This document shows, piece after piece, positions 13,220 to 25,797 of a DNA stretch of 64,000 bases (the stretch's first letter is position 1; the number at the start of each line of letters is the position of its first letter). Below the pieces are notes generated by a model. The model did no database searches. It was given only the letters and a program-made list of their open reading frames with translations, and was not told the origin of the DNA. The DNA comes from Acanthornis magna (taxonomy: Eukaryota > Chordata > Aves > Passeriformes > Acanthizidae): NCBI GenBank assembly GCA_036785705.1, contig JAWUZG010000029.1, positions 16,383,501 to 16,447,500 on the forward strand, in the 5' to 3' direction. A program made the position numbers and the translations under genes.

Positions 13220-13480
13220 GGGTTTTGCTAGGCTAACGTTTCATCCAGGATGGAAAATATGAGGCTCTCCTCAGCCTGCACGTTCTGTAATAACATTTTA
13301 TCAGCAGGCAAACTCTCATTAAATACACCCCATTGGCTGTGCTCGCACTGCCAATTTTTGAGTGGAAACATTGTATTAACTTGGCTGTTCCCTGCAGGAT
13401 ATTACTCTTGGAAAATTATAACAAAGCGAACAATTCCCAAATCAGCATTTTTCATTTATAGCAGGCCATAATTTACAGTA
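13220..13480. promoter_or_regulatory. Conserved-element-like stretch
   Basis: Complex, repeat-free sequence with several CpGs (AACGTTTC, GCACGTTC, AAGCGAAC), TCTCATTAAATAC and CCCATTGGC. Plus-strand frame 13250-13471 is open but matches nothing known. Confidence 0.18.
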
Positions 13481-15602
13481 CAGTATGGATCTACACCTGC
13501 CTGGAGAATGCCCTGTCTGCTATGGCAGGGAAGAGAGTGGATTTCTGTATTTACCCGAGAAAGCATTTGTCTTACATGTGCACAGCAGTTTGGATCTACA
13601 TGGCCTCTGTTTCACTGTGTGTTACATTTAATGACTCATTATCAACTGTCCAAATCCAGACTGCACATCCATTTTAGGACTGCACTTTCTCTTCTGTATG
13701 GGAATGACATGCACTTCCCAGTACCAAAAGTAAAGGACGGGGTTTGCCCCTCGCCCCATCAGATTCCAGCCTGCTATAACTAATTGACGTGAAGATTTCT
13801 TAAGGAAAATAATTACTTCAAATATTGAATCAAAATCCAGCACCGAGGTTATTAAAGAGGAGTTCCAGGGCACTCAACAGAGATGACTAAGCAAGCCACC
13901 TCCCTGCAGTCAAGAAGTTTATTGCTTGTAGCATCTATGATCGCTTACTTAACTGGATAAAGCCAATGCAGTGGTTTCATTTAAATTTTGGAAGCTTGAA
14001 GTAAGCAGTGCCCTGTCAGCAGTGAATGTCAGTAAAAAGAGTAGAAAATTTTGCTGTTACAGGAAAAGGAAAAGAAACCATTTTTCTTCCCCCTGTAGTT
14101 TTCTTTCTCAAAAGTTAAGCACTTTGCTGGATGTTCGTAGGTTCTGAGTAGTTGTTCTCTTTTGTTTGCATAACAGTTTGTATCAGCAAGTGAAAACAGC
14201 TCAAGATAGTCACTTTGGCAGTTTCTTTTTGACAAATGCAAATACTAAATTGTAAGGAAAAGTCCTAAGTCCTGGGGGCAAACCAACCCCTAGTGTCCAC
14301 AGAGGTGTGATTAGTGGTGCATTTCTGTGTGTATTTACTTATATGTATCCATGGAAATAGATGTCTATTCTTATTTTCACACATCTCCTGTGTAGAAACC
14401 CTGATTCTTTAAAAACATTTCCAATGGGGTTTTTATCAGGCGGCCTTAGTCTAACTTAGTATCAGATATTTCCTGATAAATGGAGCTATTCCAGCACCAC
14501 TACTTCTGAGACTGACAGCTTTAGATACACAGTCTGTGGATATTGTGCTATGTTAAAAAATAAAATTTACCCAGGGAGTATAGTGCTTTTTCCATCCCAA
14601 ACATTCATTTTTTTTTTCCCTTTCTTGCCGGATCATTTTGCAGAATCTGGATGGGAAAGTATGCTTCCCTTCATACCATTACAAGCTGAGGAGAAGGGGA
14701 TAGATATAGTTTGCACTACTATTGTTCATTCCCATCAACTCCAGTATGGCCTCTCCCTTTCATATTCACTCTAACCTGACTTAATATTCCGCTTCAAAAG
14801 AGGGTAATTAAACAAAAGGTCTGTGCTTTGTGCCAGCACCTTTGAAGGCAACCCTGAGACTCCATTCCCAGAGGATGAAAGGTAATTTCCGAGGAGGCCT
14901 AAAATTTCTAGTGTGTAAACAAAGTAAGTGGATGGTTTCGCTAAATGGCTGTATTTATTAATAATTGCATTAACTGCCTCTTATGCGTCTACACCTATTG
15001 ATTTTTGCATTATTGTTCTGGTAACCAGCTCAGTCTTTCCAGCACCAGGGAGGTGTAGTGAGTGATGGCTGGTGCTGTTTTCTGTCTGGTTAACAGGATG
15101 AAAGTGGAGCTGCCAAATCTCATTCTTCCACAAAATTTTTTAAGAAAGAAGGCAGCAGCAACAGTTAGATCTGCCCTGCACCCTTGCAGGTGATGAAATT
15201 AAATGGAGTGATGTTTTGGGGATACTGGAAAGTCCCATTATTTTTCATTCCTGTACTGTGATTGTTCTGTTGGAGTGAAAGGACCTCTTCTGTGGTTCTC
15301 TTTTAATTTTTTTTTTCAAATGTTAAAATAAATTCACCAGGTTCTCCTTTCCAAATTTGTTATTAAGAGTCAGCATATTTGATGCCTTTGTGGGTGGGCT
15401 CATAAAAAACCTGATCTTGCTCCATGTTCTTTGCATAATGAAGAAGAAAAAGTAAAAACACCTCTGGGGGATCCTGGTAATTGAAACCTAATTCCCAGGT
15501 ATTTAAGCATTTAATGTCTTTAAAGACAAGGCCAGAAAATTATGGGAACATCCAAGGACTTCGTACATATTTGTGTAGGGGAAAAATATTCACAGCCTTT
15601 AC

Positions 15603-15616
15603 TTTTTTTTTTTTTT
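15603..15616. repeat. T14 homopolymer
   Basis: Fourteen consecutive T. Read on the minus strand this is an A14 tract. No retroposed body is visible next to it. Confidence 0.95.
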
Positions 15617-16017
15617 AAATCCAACTGTATTAGTTTTTCTTGAATACATAATGAGGACTGCTAGATTAAATAAGTAGGAGCAGCATATAAAATGTTGATT
15701 TGCAGCCCTATCACTCACTGAGGGGAAAGCAGATTCTTCCTGTGCAGTTACATCTGTTGAAATTCACTTAGAACTCCGTGGAGTGGAGAAGTAGAGATGT
15801 CTTTCTGTACTTCACAGGTGGAAGTGCAATGACCTGAAAGGCCCATGCCAGAGCTCACTCACTTAAGCTCATGGGCTGTTCACACTTGCATTCTCCAAAG
15901 TTGTTCCTGCCTCTTGAAGATATGTGGGATTACTAAGTGAAGATAAGGTTGGTAGCGACCCTAATGCAACCTGATTTTACTAATTAGCCTGATTTGATCC
16001 TGCTGTGCAGAGTGGAG

Positions 16018-16048
16018 AACTGAGGGAGGGAGGAACTGAGGGAGGAGT
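16018..16048. repeat. Short tandem duplication, GA-rich
   Basis: The unit AACTGAGGGAGGGAGG is followed at once by a second copy, AACTGAGGGAGGAG, with a small internal deletion. Looks like a local replication-slippage duplication. Confidence 0.8.
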
Positions 16049-16182
16049 CACTAATGTGAAGGTAGATCTTAGGGCTTTTCAGCTGAAAGGTACCTTTACT
16101 TTTCGCCTTCCAAAAGTGAAGGTATGTTGTTTTGGTTAGAGACTGGGTTCAAAATCTAAGTCTTGGCTGTAATGAAATGTGG

Positions 16183-16216
16183 AAAAAAAAAAAAAATTAA
16201 AAAATAAATAAATAAT
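16183..16216. repeat. A14 tract followed by AAAT repeats
   Basis: A run of fourteen A, then TTAAAAAATAAATAAATAA. Low-complexity A/T sequence with no recognisable element on either side. Confidence 0.9.
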
Positions 16217-16313
16217 GAGAGAGAACAATTGTTTCCCTAAGGCTAATTTGAGAAGGTTGCTAAATCAACTTTCATACTTGCAGTGATACAAACATACAGT
16301 AATACAAAACACT

Positions 16314-16327
16314 CCCCCCCCCCCCCC
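16314..16327. repeat. C14 homopolymer
   Basis: Fourteen consecutive C (G14 on the minus strand). Tracts like this are unstable and hard to sequence, so the exact length is uncertain. Confidence 0.95.
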
Positions 16328-19015
16328 GAAGTTTAAAACCAGAAATTTTTCTATAGATAGGAGAACATTTAGAGCTGAACTGAGATTGGGTGGGTGATGT
16401 TCTAGAGAGCCCACTTTTATATAAATTTCTGGGGAGTGGCAGCATGGAAGACCTTCTTGATCCTGTCATCATATGACTCGTGGTTGCAGTGGATTCCTGT
16501 TTGCAACCTTCCTTTGGTAGAAGAGTCGTTTGCTAGTCTCACTGATGCACAGGGCTGTGTTTGCTAGCAGTTTGGGAAGGATGTAGGATTCCATGCATCC
16601 CACAAGTATAGGATTTAAGGCGCTTCACTTCTTCCAGGAGAGTGGCAGAACGTTACAACTGGAGAGCTATAGGACAGTTCCAAATATGTATTGGCAGCCT
16701 GGCCTTTATAAGTCTTCTCTCGCACCCTTGAAAAAGGGAAAATTGCTCGATTTTGAAGTTGTTAATCATTCCCCACTGTTCTACTGAGTTCTTGGGACTC
16801 TCCCCATCTCCTGTGTGGAAGCTGGATACTTGCCAGCTGCACAGACTGGTGTGAGTCATTCCCACAGGGCTCTTGCTGAAGCATCAGATATGTCAAGGCT
16901 GTCCTAACCTGTTATTGGGAAGTCTCCAAGTTCTTATAGATAACGTGGTTGAATTCCATGCATTTGTCTTTGGGGAGAAATTTCTGGGTCCCTTCCCACA
17001 TTTCAGATTGATGCCTGCCTGCATACAGTCAAATGTCCGCAACCAACACTGGAGTCCATGGAATCCATTCTGTGGAAGACACTCAGAGGTGCATTGCTTA
17101 GACCCTGGCTGGGGGAGCAAAGATATATGTTCTGCTTCTGTTGTCCCATCCCTCATTATTTGGGAGAGCAAGGTGTTTTGGAGGAGAGGGTTTTTTCAGT
17201 GTTTGGATTTTAAAATGCTGTTCCATGGACAGTTGGTGTGGAATATGGGTTCTGTTAGACATATCTCATAGTAGCACTGCTTCTCTATCTGGGAGTTATC
17301 TTTAGGTTTTTCAGAATGTCTGCCCTGGGGTCACAGACTCCCTCTAAGGCTTTTTGTGAAGAAAGTTGCTGTGACCTATCTTTTATGAATGGAAGACAAT
17401 GAAGTCAGGACAGAGACTGTAAGTTGTCTGGGATAGTTACTGGCTTTTCCTACTTTTGTCTGAAAACCCTGAATGTTGTAGTAGAAGCATCTGACCTCTT
17501 GTGCTGAGGTGGCAGATCTGATGAGTTACTTGCTACCTGGCAAGATCATTATGTGCAATTAGGACCTAGAGTGTTACTCAGAGGAATGCTGATTCCCCTT
17601 TTGTACAGCTAATTTATCGTGTTTTGTACTTCATCTGGGGGTTTTTTAAGGTGTGTCATCCTGTTTCTGTGATTTAGTCCCTTCCAGGTGATAGTATGCT
17701 CTGTTTGCTTTACCAAGCAAGCATGAGCTTTTCTAAGCATGGCTTAGACACGGGGTGCTGTCTTGAATCTGTGGACTTTTTAGTCTGAACTAAAAGCTAG
17801 GAAACAGAAAAAGGTTTCATACTTCGTGGTGGAGGAACATTTTACTGGGGACATTTCAGCCCAGCTGGTCATTACTCATCCAAACTTGGTGGTTGCACTT
17901 AGCCCATGTGGGAGGGACATTGCTATGCCATATTGTAGACAGGAAGTGCCAATAAGGGATATTGCTTGGGAAAGAAATTTCACTTATTTTCACTGTGAAA
18001 CTGTGTATCTGTGCTGTGGCCCTGATACCAGTGGAGAATGCAACTTTGACTGTTCACTTCAGGAGAATTTTTTAACAGTGTCTGTATTTAGATTTTTTAA
18101 TGAAATGTTCCTGCAGCAGATTCTGCTCCTGAAATCTCTGCTCCTTTTGCACACAGACACCTACCATCCATTCTACTTTACCTGCACATTGCTAAAGCTT
18201 TGGGATGTTAAACTCATCTCGATTTGTTTAACATACATGTTTTCTTGAAGCAGTTAAAATAAATAAGTGTATTTTCAAGTCTCTTAAGAGATGGAAGGAG
18301 GGATGAAAGTTTGAGATTTTGAGGAGGCTGAACAGACCCTTTTTATACTGAATCTATGATGTACACAGCAAATTATTACAAGTAGAAATTATGTATTAAT
18401 TAAAACTAAAATGGAAAAACTTGTGTGTTATTTTAAAAAAATGAAAAAAAGGGAGTAAAAGCTATGATGAACATGTAGAGCAGACACTTCTTTTAGTCTT
18501 AAGGAAGAGCTCAGTCTGATTAATGTAGATGGCTGGAGAGACTTTTCATCAGAGCTGTGCGTGCCAGGCCATGTCTGAGCAGGAATATTTTCTCTCAGTT
18601 AATAAACATTTGCTCTTTGCCCGGGGTGTAAAACAACCCTGTTGTTCTGTTCCGCCATGTGGAACACCTCTGTGAGCTTTACAAAGGAGACAAAAAAAAT
18701 TCAACTTGGCTGAGCAGAGCTCCTTGTGTTTATACTGAAAGCTGGAACATGTTCCCCCTCCTCTGCCTTGAACTTCTGGATTGGTGTAACTACTCCCTGC
18801 CCTCTCTGAAGAGCTTCATGTTGAGACAGTTTTCTGCAGCAGCAGCTCTTGCCACCAAGGTTTCAACTCTGGGATCACCTGTAGGAATGGCAGAGGGGGG
18901 ACCCTTTGGATGATCTGGTGGCAGAAGGACAAAGTGGTCAGAGTGAAGGGCAATGTCCACAGCATCCATGGAGAAGAGTCTCTCTCCAGACAGAGCCCCT
19001 GGGCTCTCCTACTCC

Positions 19016-19045
19016 TGTATTTATATTATATGTATTTATATTACA
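19016..19045. repeat. 15-bp tandem duplication
   Basis: TGTATTTATATTATA is followed directly by TGTATTTATATTACA, two 15-base units differing at one position. Confidence 0.9.
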
Positions 19046-19863
19046 TGTGGTTGCATCCTGCAAACGCTGTCCTCGATGGAAGAGGTGTAAGCAAAGGGCT
19101 GAATGCAAACTGATGGGTCAGAGTGACTTCATGTGTGGCCAGATCCACTCTGAAAAGTCAAAGCAGATTAGGAAAGCGGAAAGCTGTCTGTTTAATGGTG
19201 AGCACATACTTCTGAAGAGCACAATACACGGGTGGTGGTGTAGTAGAAGAGCAGTGCGTGAGTCTGTGTGTGAAGCTTTGCATTAAAGCAGCCCCACTGA
19301 CTAAAACCTATATACTCTTTTATTTATTCCATGGCATTTGGGAAGACTTCTGTTATTGAGAATGTGGCCCTAAGACAGCTGATACCACATAATCAGAGTT
19401 TTTTTAGCAGCACAGTGTTTTCACAAGGTATTTTCAACTGGAAAAAAAAGACAACAAATGCTACAGGCCCATTACTAATGCACCAACACTGGGGTTTTTT
19501 CCCCTAATGCACTTCCGCCTTGCATGCCTTTTAATTGTACCTGGCACTTTAACATCTGTTTTGGACTTGAATGCGTTCATTTTCAGAGGATAAAAATTGG
19601 TTTGATCTTCACTTTTCATTCAGGAGGAAGGCTTGAAAAATGGATTACACAAAAGAAAGGTGGTAAAGCTAATGAACTCTATATATGACACAGGCATAAT
19701 ATGGGGAGCTATTCATATGCTTCTAAAAGTTAGTGAATCGTGTCCACTTAGAGTAAATTGAATTGTAGCTTCTGCCCTGTCCTCTGAATAGCAGAGGTTT
19801 AGCATTACTTTGTTACAGTGATTCATATTCAAAAGATCAGATAATAGCAGATAGCTGTTGAAT

Positions 19864-19899
19864 AGTTGAACCCTCAACTGTTCACTTGAGGGTTCAACT
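19864..19899. repeat. Perfect 14-bp inverted repeat with 8-base loop
   Basis: The left arm AGTTGAACCCTCAA (19864-19877) and right arm TTGAGGGTTCAACT (19886-19899) are exact reverse complements, separated by CTGTTCAC. By chance a perfect 14-bp stem with a loop under 20 bases should appear well under once per 64 kb. Pairing stops immediately outside the arms, so it is not part of a longer precursor-like stem. It does not match a miRNA hairpin length, and there is no terminator role in this kind of genome. Function unknown. It could be a structured RNA element, a protein-binding palindrome or a relic of a small inverted-repeat element. Confidence 0.92.
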
Positions 19900-20039
19900 C
19901 CAATACTGTATTGTGATTACTAAGAGCTCCTTAGCTTTTGTTAGAATGAATAGCATCCTTTATCTAGTTATTTTTCATGCAAATAATAATGTACTCTATG
20001 TTAAGAAAGAGGGTCTGATTTCACTTCTAATTGTAGGAC

Positions 20040-20460
20040 AGCAATTATTCAAGTGTTATTCCAGAAAATGGAAGAATGATGCAGTACAGCTTGGATTCTC
20101 ATCACACTCAGAAGGCCCAAACTCGGGTCCCTGGCAAAGCTATCAAGCCCCAAATCAGAATTTCAATCAAACCCGTGTCCACTGCCCGATGTTAAATGCC
20201 TCGTTGGCTCTCTGCCTTTCTTTTGCAGAGTTTAACAGGGGCCATAAGGCTTTCAGAGAGGTATTGCCCTTCCCCACCTCATCAGCAACACGTTCATTGT
20301 GATTCACAGCTTGGATAGGAAGCCCCGATGCTTCCCAGAAGGATTGAGGAACTACATTGCCCAGCCGCACAGCCAGTTCTTGACCTCTCCGGGAGACTCA
20401 GTTGCTCAGGAATTGGGTAGAAGGCTTGGTGGGTTTTTCGCTTTAGTTATTCACAGTGCA
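20040..20460. promoter_or_regulatory. Conserved-element-like stretch with a strong acceptor-like site
   Basis: Complex sequence with retained CpGs (AACTCGGG, CCCGATG, CAACACG, CCGCAC, CTCCGGG). At 20210-20226 a strong acceptor (CTGCCTTTCTTTTGCAG) is followed after 32 bases by GAGAG|GTATTG. A microexon is possible, but enhancer-like constraint would explain the texture as well. Confidence 0.18.
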
Positions 20461-23019
20461 TCTGGAAGCATTTGGAAGTTTTTTCCTGGTTGTGCCCAAG
20501 CTCTCTGGAGCAATGTGGCCACAGAAAGCTCTTTCAGCCATCGGATGTAAAACATTTTTGCAGTGGGAGGAAGATTCCTTCTCCCTCCCACCCTCAGCCC
20601 TCCCTTAGGAAGTTTGCTTTGGGAATTGTGTTACAGTATTTGGCCAAGAGGACCACATTTATTTAAAAAAAAAAGAAACCTGAAAATGAGCTCTACTGAA
20701 ATTTTGTTGGTATCTGATACTTCTTTTATTTAATCTTTCTATTTTATTTAATCTGCGTCAGACTTTCTTCTGAAACAAGATTGTGATTTAAACTTTTGCC
20801 TTTGCTGCATCCCTGGAGTTAAACATCACTCCAGTCCAGGTCATAGGTTGAATTGAGCCATTAAGCAGAACTTAAGTTAATTGCTGTACTGATTAAACAG
20901 CAGTTGTCACCACTCCCCCAGGTGAGGTGCCTGGGAGATACTCCTGTACTTCGGCAATAAAACTATTTCAGAGAAAGTGAAGGTAAATTGGTATGCACAG
21001 CTGTAATTAAATATAGCTATTATGAAATCTGAAACAGGACAGCATTTGAATTTTTAATTTTACCGGAGTGTGTTTTTTCATAATGGAACTTTTTCAGTAT
21101 TTTCCGAAATACACATGAATTTTATTTCTGCAGATCAGTTTTGCAAATAGGATGTTTTCTTGTTTGCTTGTTTCAAAGGAGATGAAATAGAACATGTAGC
21201 TGGATGCTCTTATGTGCAAATGTTTGAATTGAGCAAGCCCAGAAAGTGTTTGTTTGCAGTGGCACACATTCCTGAGCTAAAAATTCTGGCCTATGGTTCA
21301 TAAATACCCCTTGGATCTCTCAGGATAAAAGATACTGTGTAAATAGAAGTATTTCTAAAAGTTCTCTGCAGCAAAGCAGAAGTCATTATCTTCTAATCCT
21401 AAACAAGGGAATGTACTTAGAAAAGCCCCAGACAATGCCTTTTAAATTTCTTTTCTTCTTTGCTCTATCATTATGACTAGAGGAAGAAAAACTGCAGCAT
21501 ATTTTTAATGACAGTATTTGGAAACTGAATACTTTTCCAGTGTTCTGAGTTTCTGAAACAGAACTGTGTGTTGTCAGAGGCTTTTGAGGCTGAAAGAGGC
21601 TCGGGTGACAGGCTCTGAAGTGGAAGAGCAAAAGATGTGAATTCTAGCATTTCATTAGCAGGTCTTTTCCCTTGATCTTCTTCCTTTGAAACTGTCTACC
21701 TTGCTGTGGGATCCAGATTCTGCTGAATACTACCTCTGTGAATAGGAATGTAGCATCTCTCTGATAATTCCCGTGTTGTCCAAAGCAATAACGAATACCC
21801 GGTGCTCTTACCGATAGCAAAGGGGCATTCTTCAAACATTTACACACTGCCTTTGCTTTAAGCGTGCAAGGAATCCCACTGCCACTGAGCTGGAGCCTAA
21901 ATGTTTGCAGGACATTTAACCGCTCCAGGCATGGCCTTGTGTCACTAATGAGTTACTTCCTGCCAGAGGGGTGGAGAGATGGGCCCATGCATTCCCCTTT
22001 CAAAGCATCAACCGATGCCTTTAGCTTTCCTGTATTTGCTTTTTCATAAATACTACATAAATACCCTGTACTGCCACAGTACGTTGTATCCTATGTCCCA
22101 TTTGACAGCTATGCCAAGTTTTACTTAGAATTTTTTAAAACCCTTGAACTCCTTACCACAGTGTTTACATGGGTTCAAAGAGCAAGCAGGGGAAATCTGT
22201 AGATAAAATATCTATCAAGTGCCCTTAAATACAACGGCATCCCCTTGTTTCAGAATTTATTTCAGTGGCAGGTTGATGGAATGATAAAAAATATCATGAA
22301 AGGTGTTTTTAGTTCTTCCCTACTGTCCTGGCTGCTTTCCTTTGCTGCTGATACTGCTGGAGCAGGGACAAGGTGGAGAGGCTTATGGTCCAAATGATCA
22401 GAAGGCTTTTATAGTCCTGACTGAGCATGATTTACCTGAATTCTGCGCAGGTTAAAATAGGGATTTGAACTGTAATGGCTTTGAGGGAGAAAACAAACAC
22501 ATGTATCCTCAGACATGAAGCCAGCACTGAATAAAATTGGCTTGGCCTGTTCTTCTTGAGTAGTTGCCAACCCAGTTTTAGCATGGTAGTGTATTCAAAC
22601 AAAGGCAGTTTCCTTCTCTTAAGTGATATAGTGGACATCAGTCTAGAGTACAGCAGGGTGACTTGACAGCAGGAAATGGATGATCAAAGCAAAGATTTTG
22701 AGGAATGGTAGAACTTGATGGTGAATTTCAGAGAATTTCCTTTCACTTTCTAGCAATTTCCAAGAAAAGAATTTGGATTAGTTGTCCATCCCAGATCATT
22801 GTCCAGTACAACAATCTTTAATGTTTTAAACAAGATTTTGGATTTTAAAAAGGAAGCTGAGTCCAAACATGAGATTTCTTGTGAAGTTTTCCACCACCAG
22901 TCTGGTATCTGTATGGTTTATAGGACTATGCTTTTTTTATTCTGCTGATTTGTAGAGCTTTTGAAACAATTTTTCCATTTTAAGATGTTTTACAGTAAAC
23001 CCTGACACCACCGACTGGA
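20461..23019. other. Non-coding, no recognisable feature
   Basis: Unique-looking AT-rich sequence. An acceptor-like TTTATTTCTGCAG near 21122-21134 is followed by only a very short open stretch. No repeat seen. Confidence 0.55.
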
Positions 23020-24371
23020 CTAGAGTCTAATAATCTGCAGTCCTTCAGCTGGTTGAATGTGAGATTCCTGCTGTTTTGCTGGTGCTGGCAAGTGCAGTCT
23101 CCTGACTCCTAGATGCTTCTCATAGCTGCCATAAATGGTTTTGTAAAGCAGCTCCTTCAAGTTATCGATATTCCCAGGAACCAGTTTCAGTTTTCCTCTT
23201 GGTAGTTGTATGCAGACAGGCAGGAGACACTGCTGTTGTTTCTGTGCTCTTTGCATTTTAGCATTCACTGTTTGGAGCTCCAGGAAACCATTTTTAAGAT
23301 GATCATGATGCCTCTTTAAGCTAAAGCCTCTTGGAAGAAAACCTTCACCTTCCACCCACTAAAAACAGTATCTCCAGGAGGGCTCTTCTGCTGCTTGTTC
23401 ACTTCACATGTCTCTGCTCGTTTTTGAATGAGCGTTAATTGCTCAGAGGAGTTCAGCAAATTGCTGCTGTCTAGTTTGCAGAATTCAGTAAATGCCTTCA
23501 AGAACCATAAGTGCTGATTCAGAGAGAATGACCTGTTTGACATCCAGGAACCTTGTATGAATTGGAAGGAGACCCTTTGTTTTGCCTGTACAGATTTGGT
23601 GAACCACAGATCCATTAAGTTAATGGTGATAATAGCTAAGGATGCAGTTACTGTGGATTTTAGCAGCACCAATCCATCTGTGCTAAAGCTGTATTCATTG
23701 AAAACTGAGCTTTAGTCATAAAATTAGCTTCCCTTTCAATAATATAGAAATGGAGTGTGTCATGAAGTATTATCTGGTTATTTACTAACACTGTCCTGCC
23801 TGTAAATTCTTAACAGTTAAAAGTGCAAAACACAGCTGTTTCTTAAGGCTTTTCTGGAGAGTTTTTGAATAACTTCATCTCACACTGATTTGAGGAAAGC
23901 AAGTCAGTGCATGGGTGTGACTTTTGGGATCAGGCCTCTGTAAATCAGCTATCTCCAGTATATTAATGACTATTTACTTTAAGGAAGTATGACATCTGTG
24001 ACACACTCTTTATCTCTGTAACAACTTTTTTTCTTAAAGCATTTGTTAAAGATTTAAGTAATATGGCCCTAGAAGCCAGTGAAAAACCTAAAGTGAGACT
24101 TGGAGCTCTGTTTTGTTTTTCAGATGAATGTTGTCTGCCTCTGCTTAGTGCCTTATCCAAAAGCTTCCTTTTTTTCCTTTAAGCAGTCAAAGCACACAAA
24201 CACCTTGCCTATTCTATAGTCAGGGCATTTGTATGTAACTGATGAGATGTTTGTGTGGTGAAAATGGTAGTAAAATCTGATCTGCTGGACAAGATGAGCA
24301 GTGCAGTGCTGTGTTTTACCTGTTAACATATTAAGGCACCCAAAAGCCACACTAAGGAGTGCATGAAGCAT
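23020..24371 (-). pseudogene. Possible decayed coding sequence, unrecognised
   Basis: Successive minus-strand frames tile this interval: 24371-24153, 24160-23963, 23700-23316 and 23355-23020. Between 23963 and 23700 a further frame reads as protein-like around internal stops (for example YSKTLQKSLKKQL). The last two frames overlap by about 40 bases in different phases, as a single-base frameshift would produce. Motifs such as PVCIQLPRGKLKLVPGNIDN look coding. I recognise no family, and there is no poly(A) tail at the 3' side (near 23000). It could be an old gene remnant or simply chance open frames. Confidence 0.15.
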
Positions 24372-25654
24372 TCAGGGTCAAGGTGTGTCTGGAGGCATGA
24401 TGCCCCTTGGTGAGAGGTAGGAGGCAATCACATTCAGCCATCAGTGACAGAAAAGGCTTTTTTGTAGAATGGCAGTAGAAGAATGCTATCAATGACTTGT
24501 GCAATCCAAACACGTGACAGTCAAGACAGCTGCAGGGTTTTTGTTATTGTTCTGTGTCCTGATTCCAATCTCCAGTACATGCCAGTTATATTTGGTCACC
24601 GGAAGTGTTCCTGTGTGTACATGATCTCCATGTGACAAAAATTACTCTTCTCAGAGGTCACTGGTAATTTCCTTTGCTTTGGCAGAGGAGGCCTGCCTGA
24701 CCTGCCTTCTAGTATCCTCCAAAATAGCAAATGTCAGATAAACACCACTTGGAGAAGGCTTCCTATTTTTGCCAGTGTTTTGGGGATGTAGGTTTTCTGT
24801 GATTTCCCTTGTCTCCCTAGGCTCTTTGGAGATAAGTCCCTATTTCTCTAGAATGCATTCCCATAAACTGTCGAAAAAGGACAGTGGTGTGTGGTTATCA
24901 AGAGCTTTCAAAAGGTTCATGCTGTGGCTGATCAGTTAATTACAAGGACACCAATTCTTGAACTTGCTTTAGATTTCAACACTGATGATATCTGCTAAGT
25001 TCATCAAGAACAAAATAATTAGTGTTAAATGAATAGGGACTAATATATTACTGCAGGAATATGTGTGAGGCATTGGTATCCTCTAGACTCAAAGCTCTCC
25101 TTCTGTCCAACAGACATGAGGTTGGTTTTCCACAGTTGTATCCCTGAGTCAGTAAATCCCTTTCATAGATCCACCTCAGAATTTATCAGAATGAGAAAAT
25201 TTTTTACCGGAGTTGCAAAAGATCTCCTGATGATAACAAGTATGAGCGAAAGATGGCATTCACACACAAATAAGAGGTTTCCAAACCAGAGCAGCAGAGG
25301 AATGCAGGTCAAGATCAGGGTGTCATCATGTTGTGACACGTGTAGTGGTGGAACAAATGTATCTCAACTCATAATGTTAGATGCTTTGGCGTGGAGCAGT
25401 GGTTGGCGATACAGAAGGAACAGTCTCAAGTCATCTTACATAATATTATGATATCATCAGTGGCATGCCTTCTTGTTCTTAACCTTGTGGCTCAGTCCAC
25501 AGCTGAGTTAAATGAAGTTTGCTGTCAGTGGGGATAGTGATTATCATGTTCAGTCTTCCTCCAAAGCAGCAAAAGTAAGCCTTTTCCTCAGTCTCTATTT
25601 TGTGCATGATGATTTTTTTTTTCCACTATTTGACTTTCTGGGAAACATGTTTTT
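24372..25654. other. Non-coding, no recognisable feature
   Basis: A 128-codon plus-strand frame (25065-25451, first codon GTG) crosses the middle. It contains several basic segments but matches no transposase or other family I recognise. Confidence 0.5.
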
Positions 25655-25797
25655 CACAGAATCACAGAATATTCTGAGTTGGAAGCAGCCATAAGGATCA
25701 CCATGTTCAACTCTTCAGTGAATGGCCATACAGGGATCAAATCCATAACCCTGGTGTTATTACCACCATGCTCTAACCAACTGAGCTAGTGTCAGGG
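25655..25797 (-). mobile_element. tRNA-Ile-derived SINE with CR1-type tail (TguSINE1-like)
   Basis: Read on the minus strand, the element opens with TAGCTCAGTTGGTTAGAGC, the A-box region of tRNA-Ile. It continues through an anticodon-arm-like stretch and a decayed B box (GGATTTGATCC against the canonical GGTTCGANTCC). The second half is CR1-like and ends in GAATATTCTGTGATTCTGTG, the usual short-repeat terminus of CR1 elements. tRNA-Ile head plus CR1 tail is the known design of the passerine TguSINE1 family, which relies on CR1 reverse transcriptase in trans. It is non-coding. The two or so bases at the head end are uncertain and I see no clear target-site duplication. The B-box substitutions suggest it is old and no longer transcribed by RNA polymerase III. 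Confidence 0.85.

Larger units (their letters stand above)
13481..19863. other. Non-coding with homopolymer tracts
   Basis: Holds T14, A14 and C14 runs and two short tandem duplications. Frames of 132 and 140 codons (16873-17271, 17826-18248) lack recognisable domains. The second is cysteine-containing but has no signal peptide or family pattern. No TE-derived sequence recognised. Confidence 0.5.

Noticed and set aside
17826..18248. 140-codon cysteine-containing plus-strand frame
   Set aside because: Opens with GTG, has no signal peptide and no spacing of cysteines typical of a known domain. No flanking splice or promoter signal stands out.
25065..25451. 128-codon frame considered as a DNA-transposon remnant
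   Set aside because: No DDE-type or zinc-finger motif visible and no terminal inverted repeats found.
25730..25797. Possible tRNA-Ile gene on the minus strand
   Set aside because: The B box is degenerate, no acceptor stem can form, and it is fused to a CR1 tail. It is the head of a SINE.
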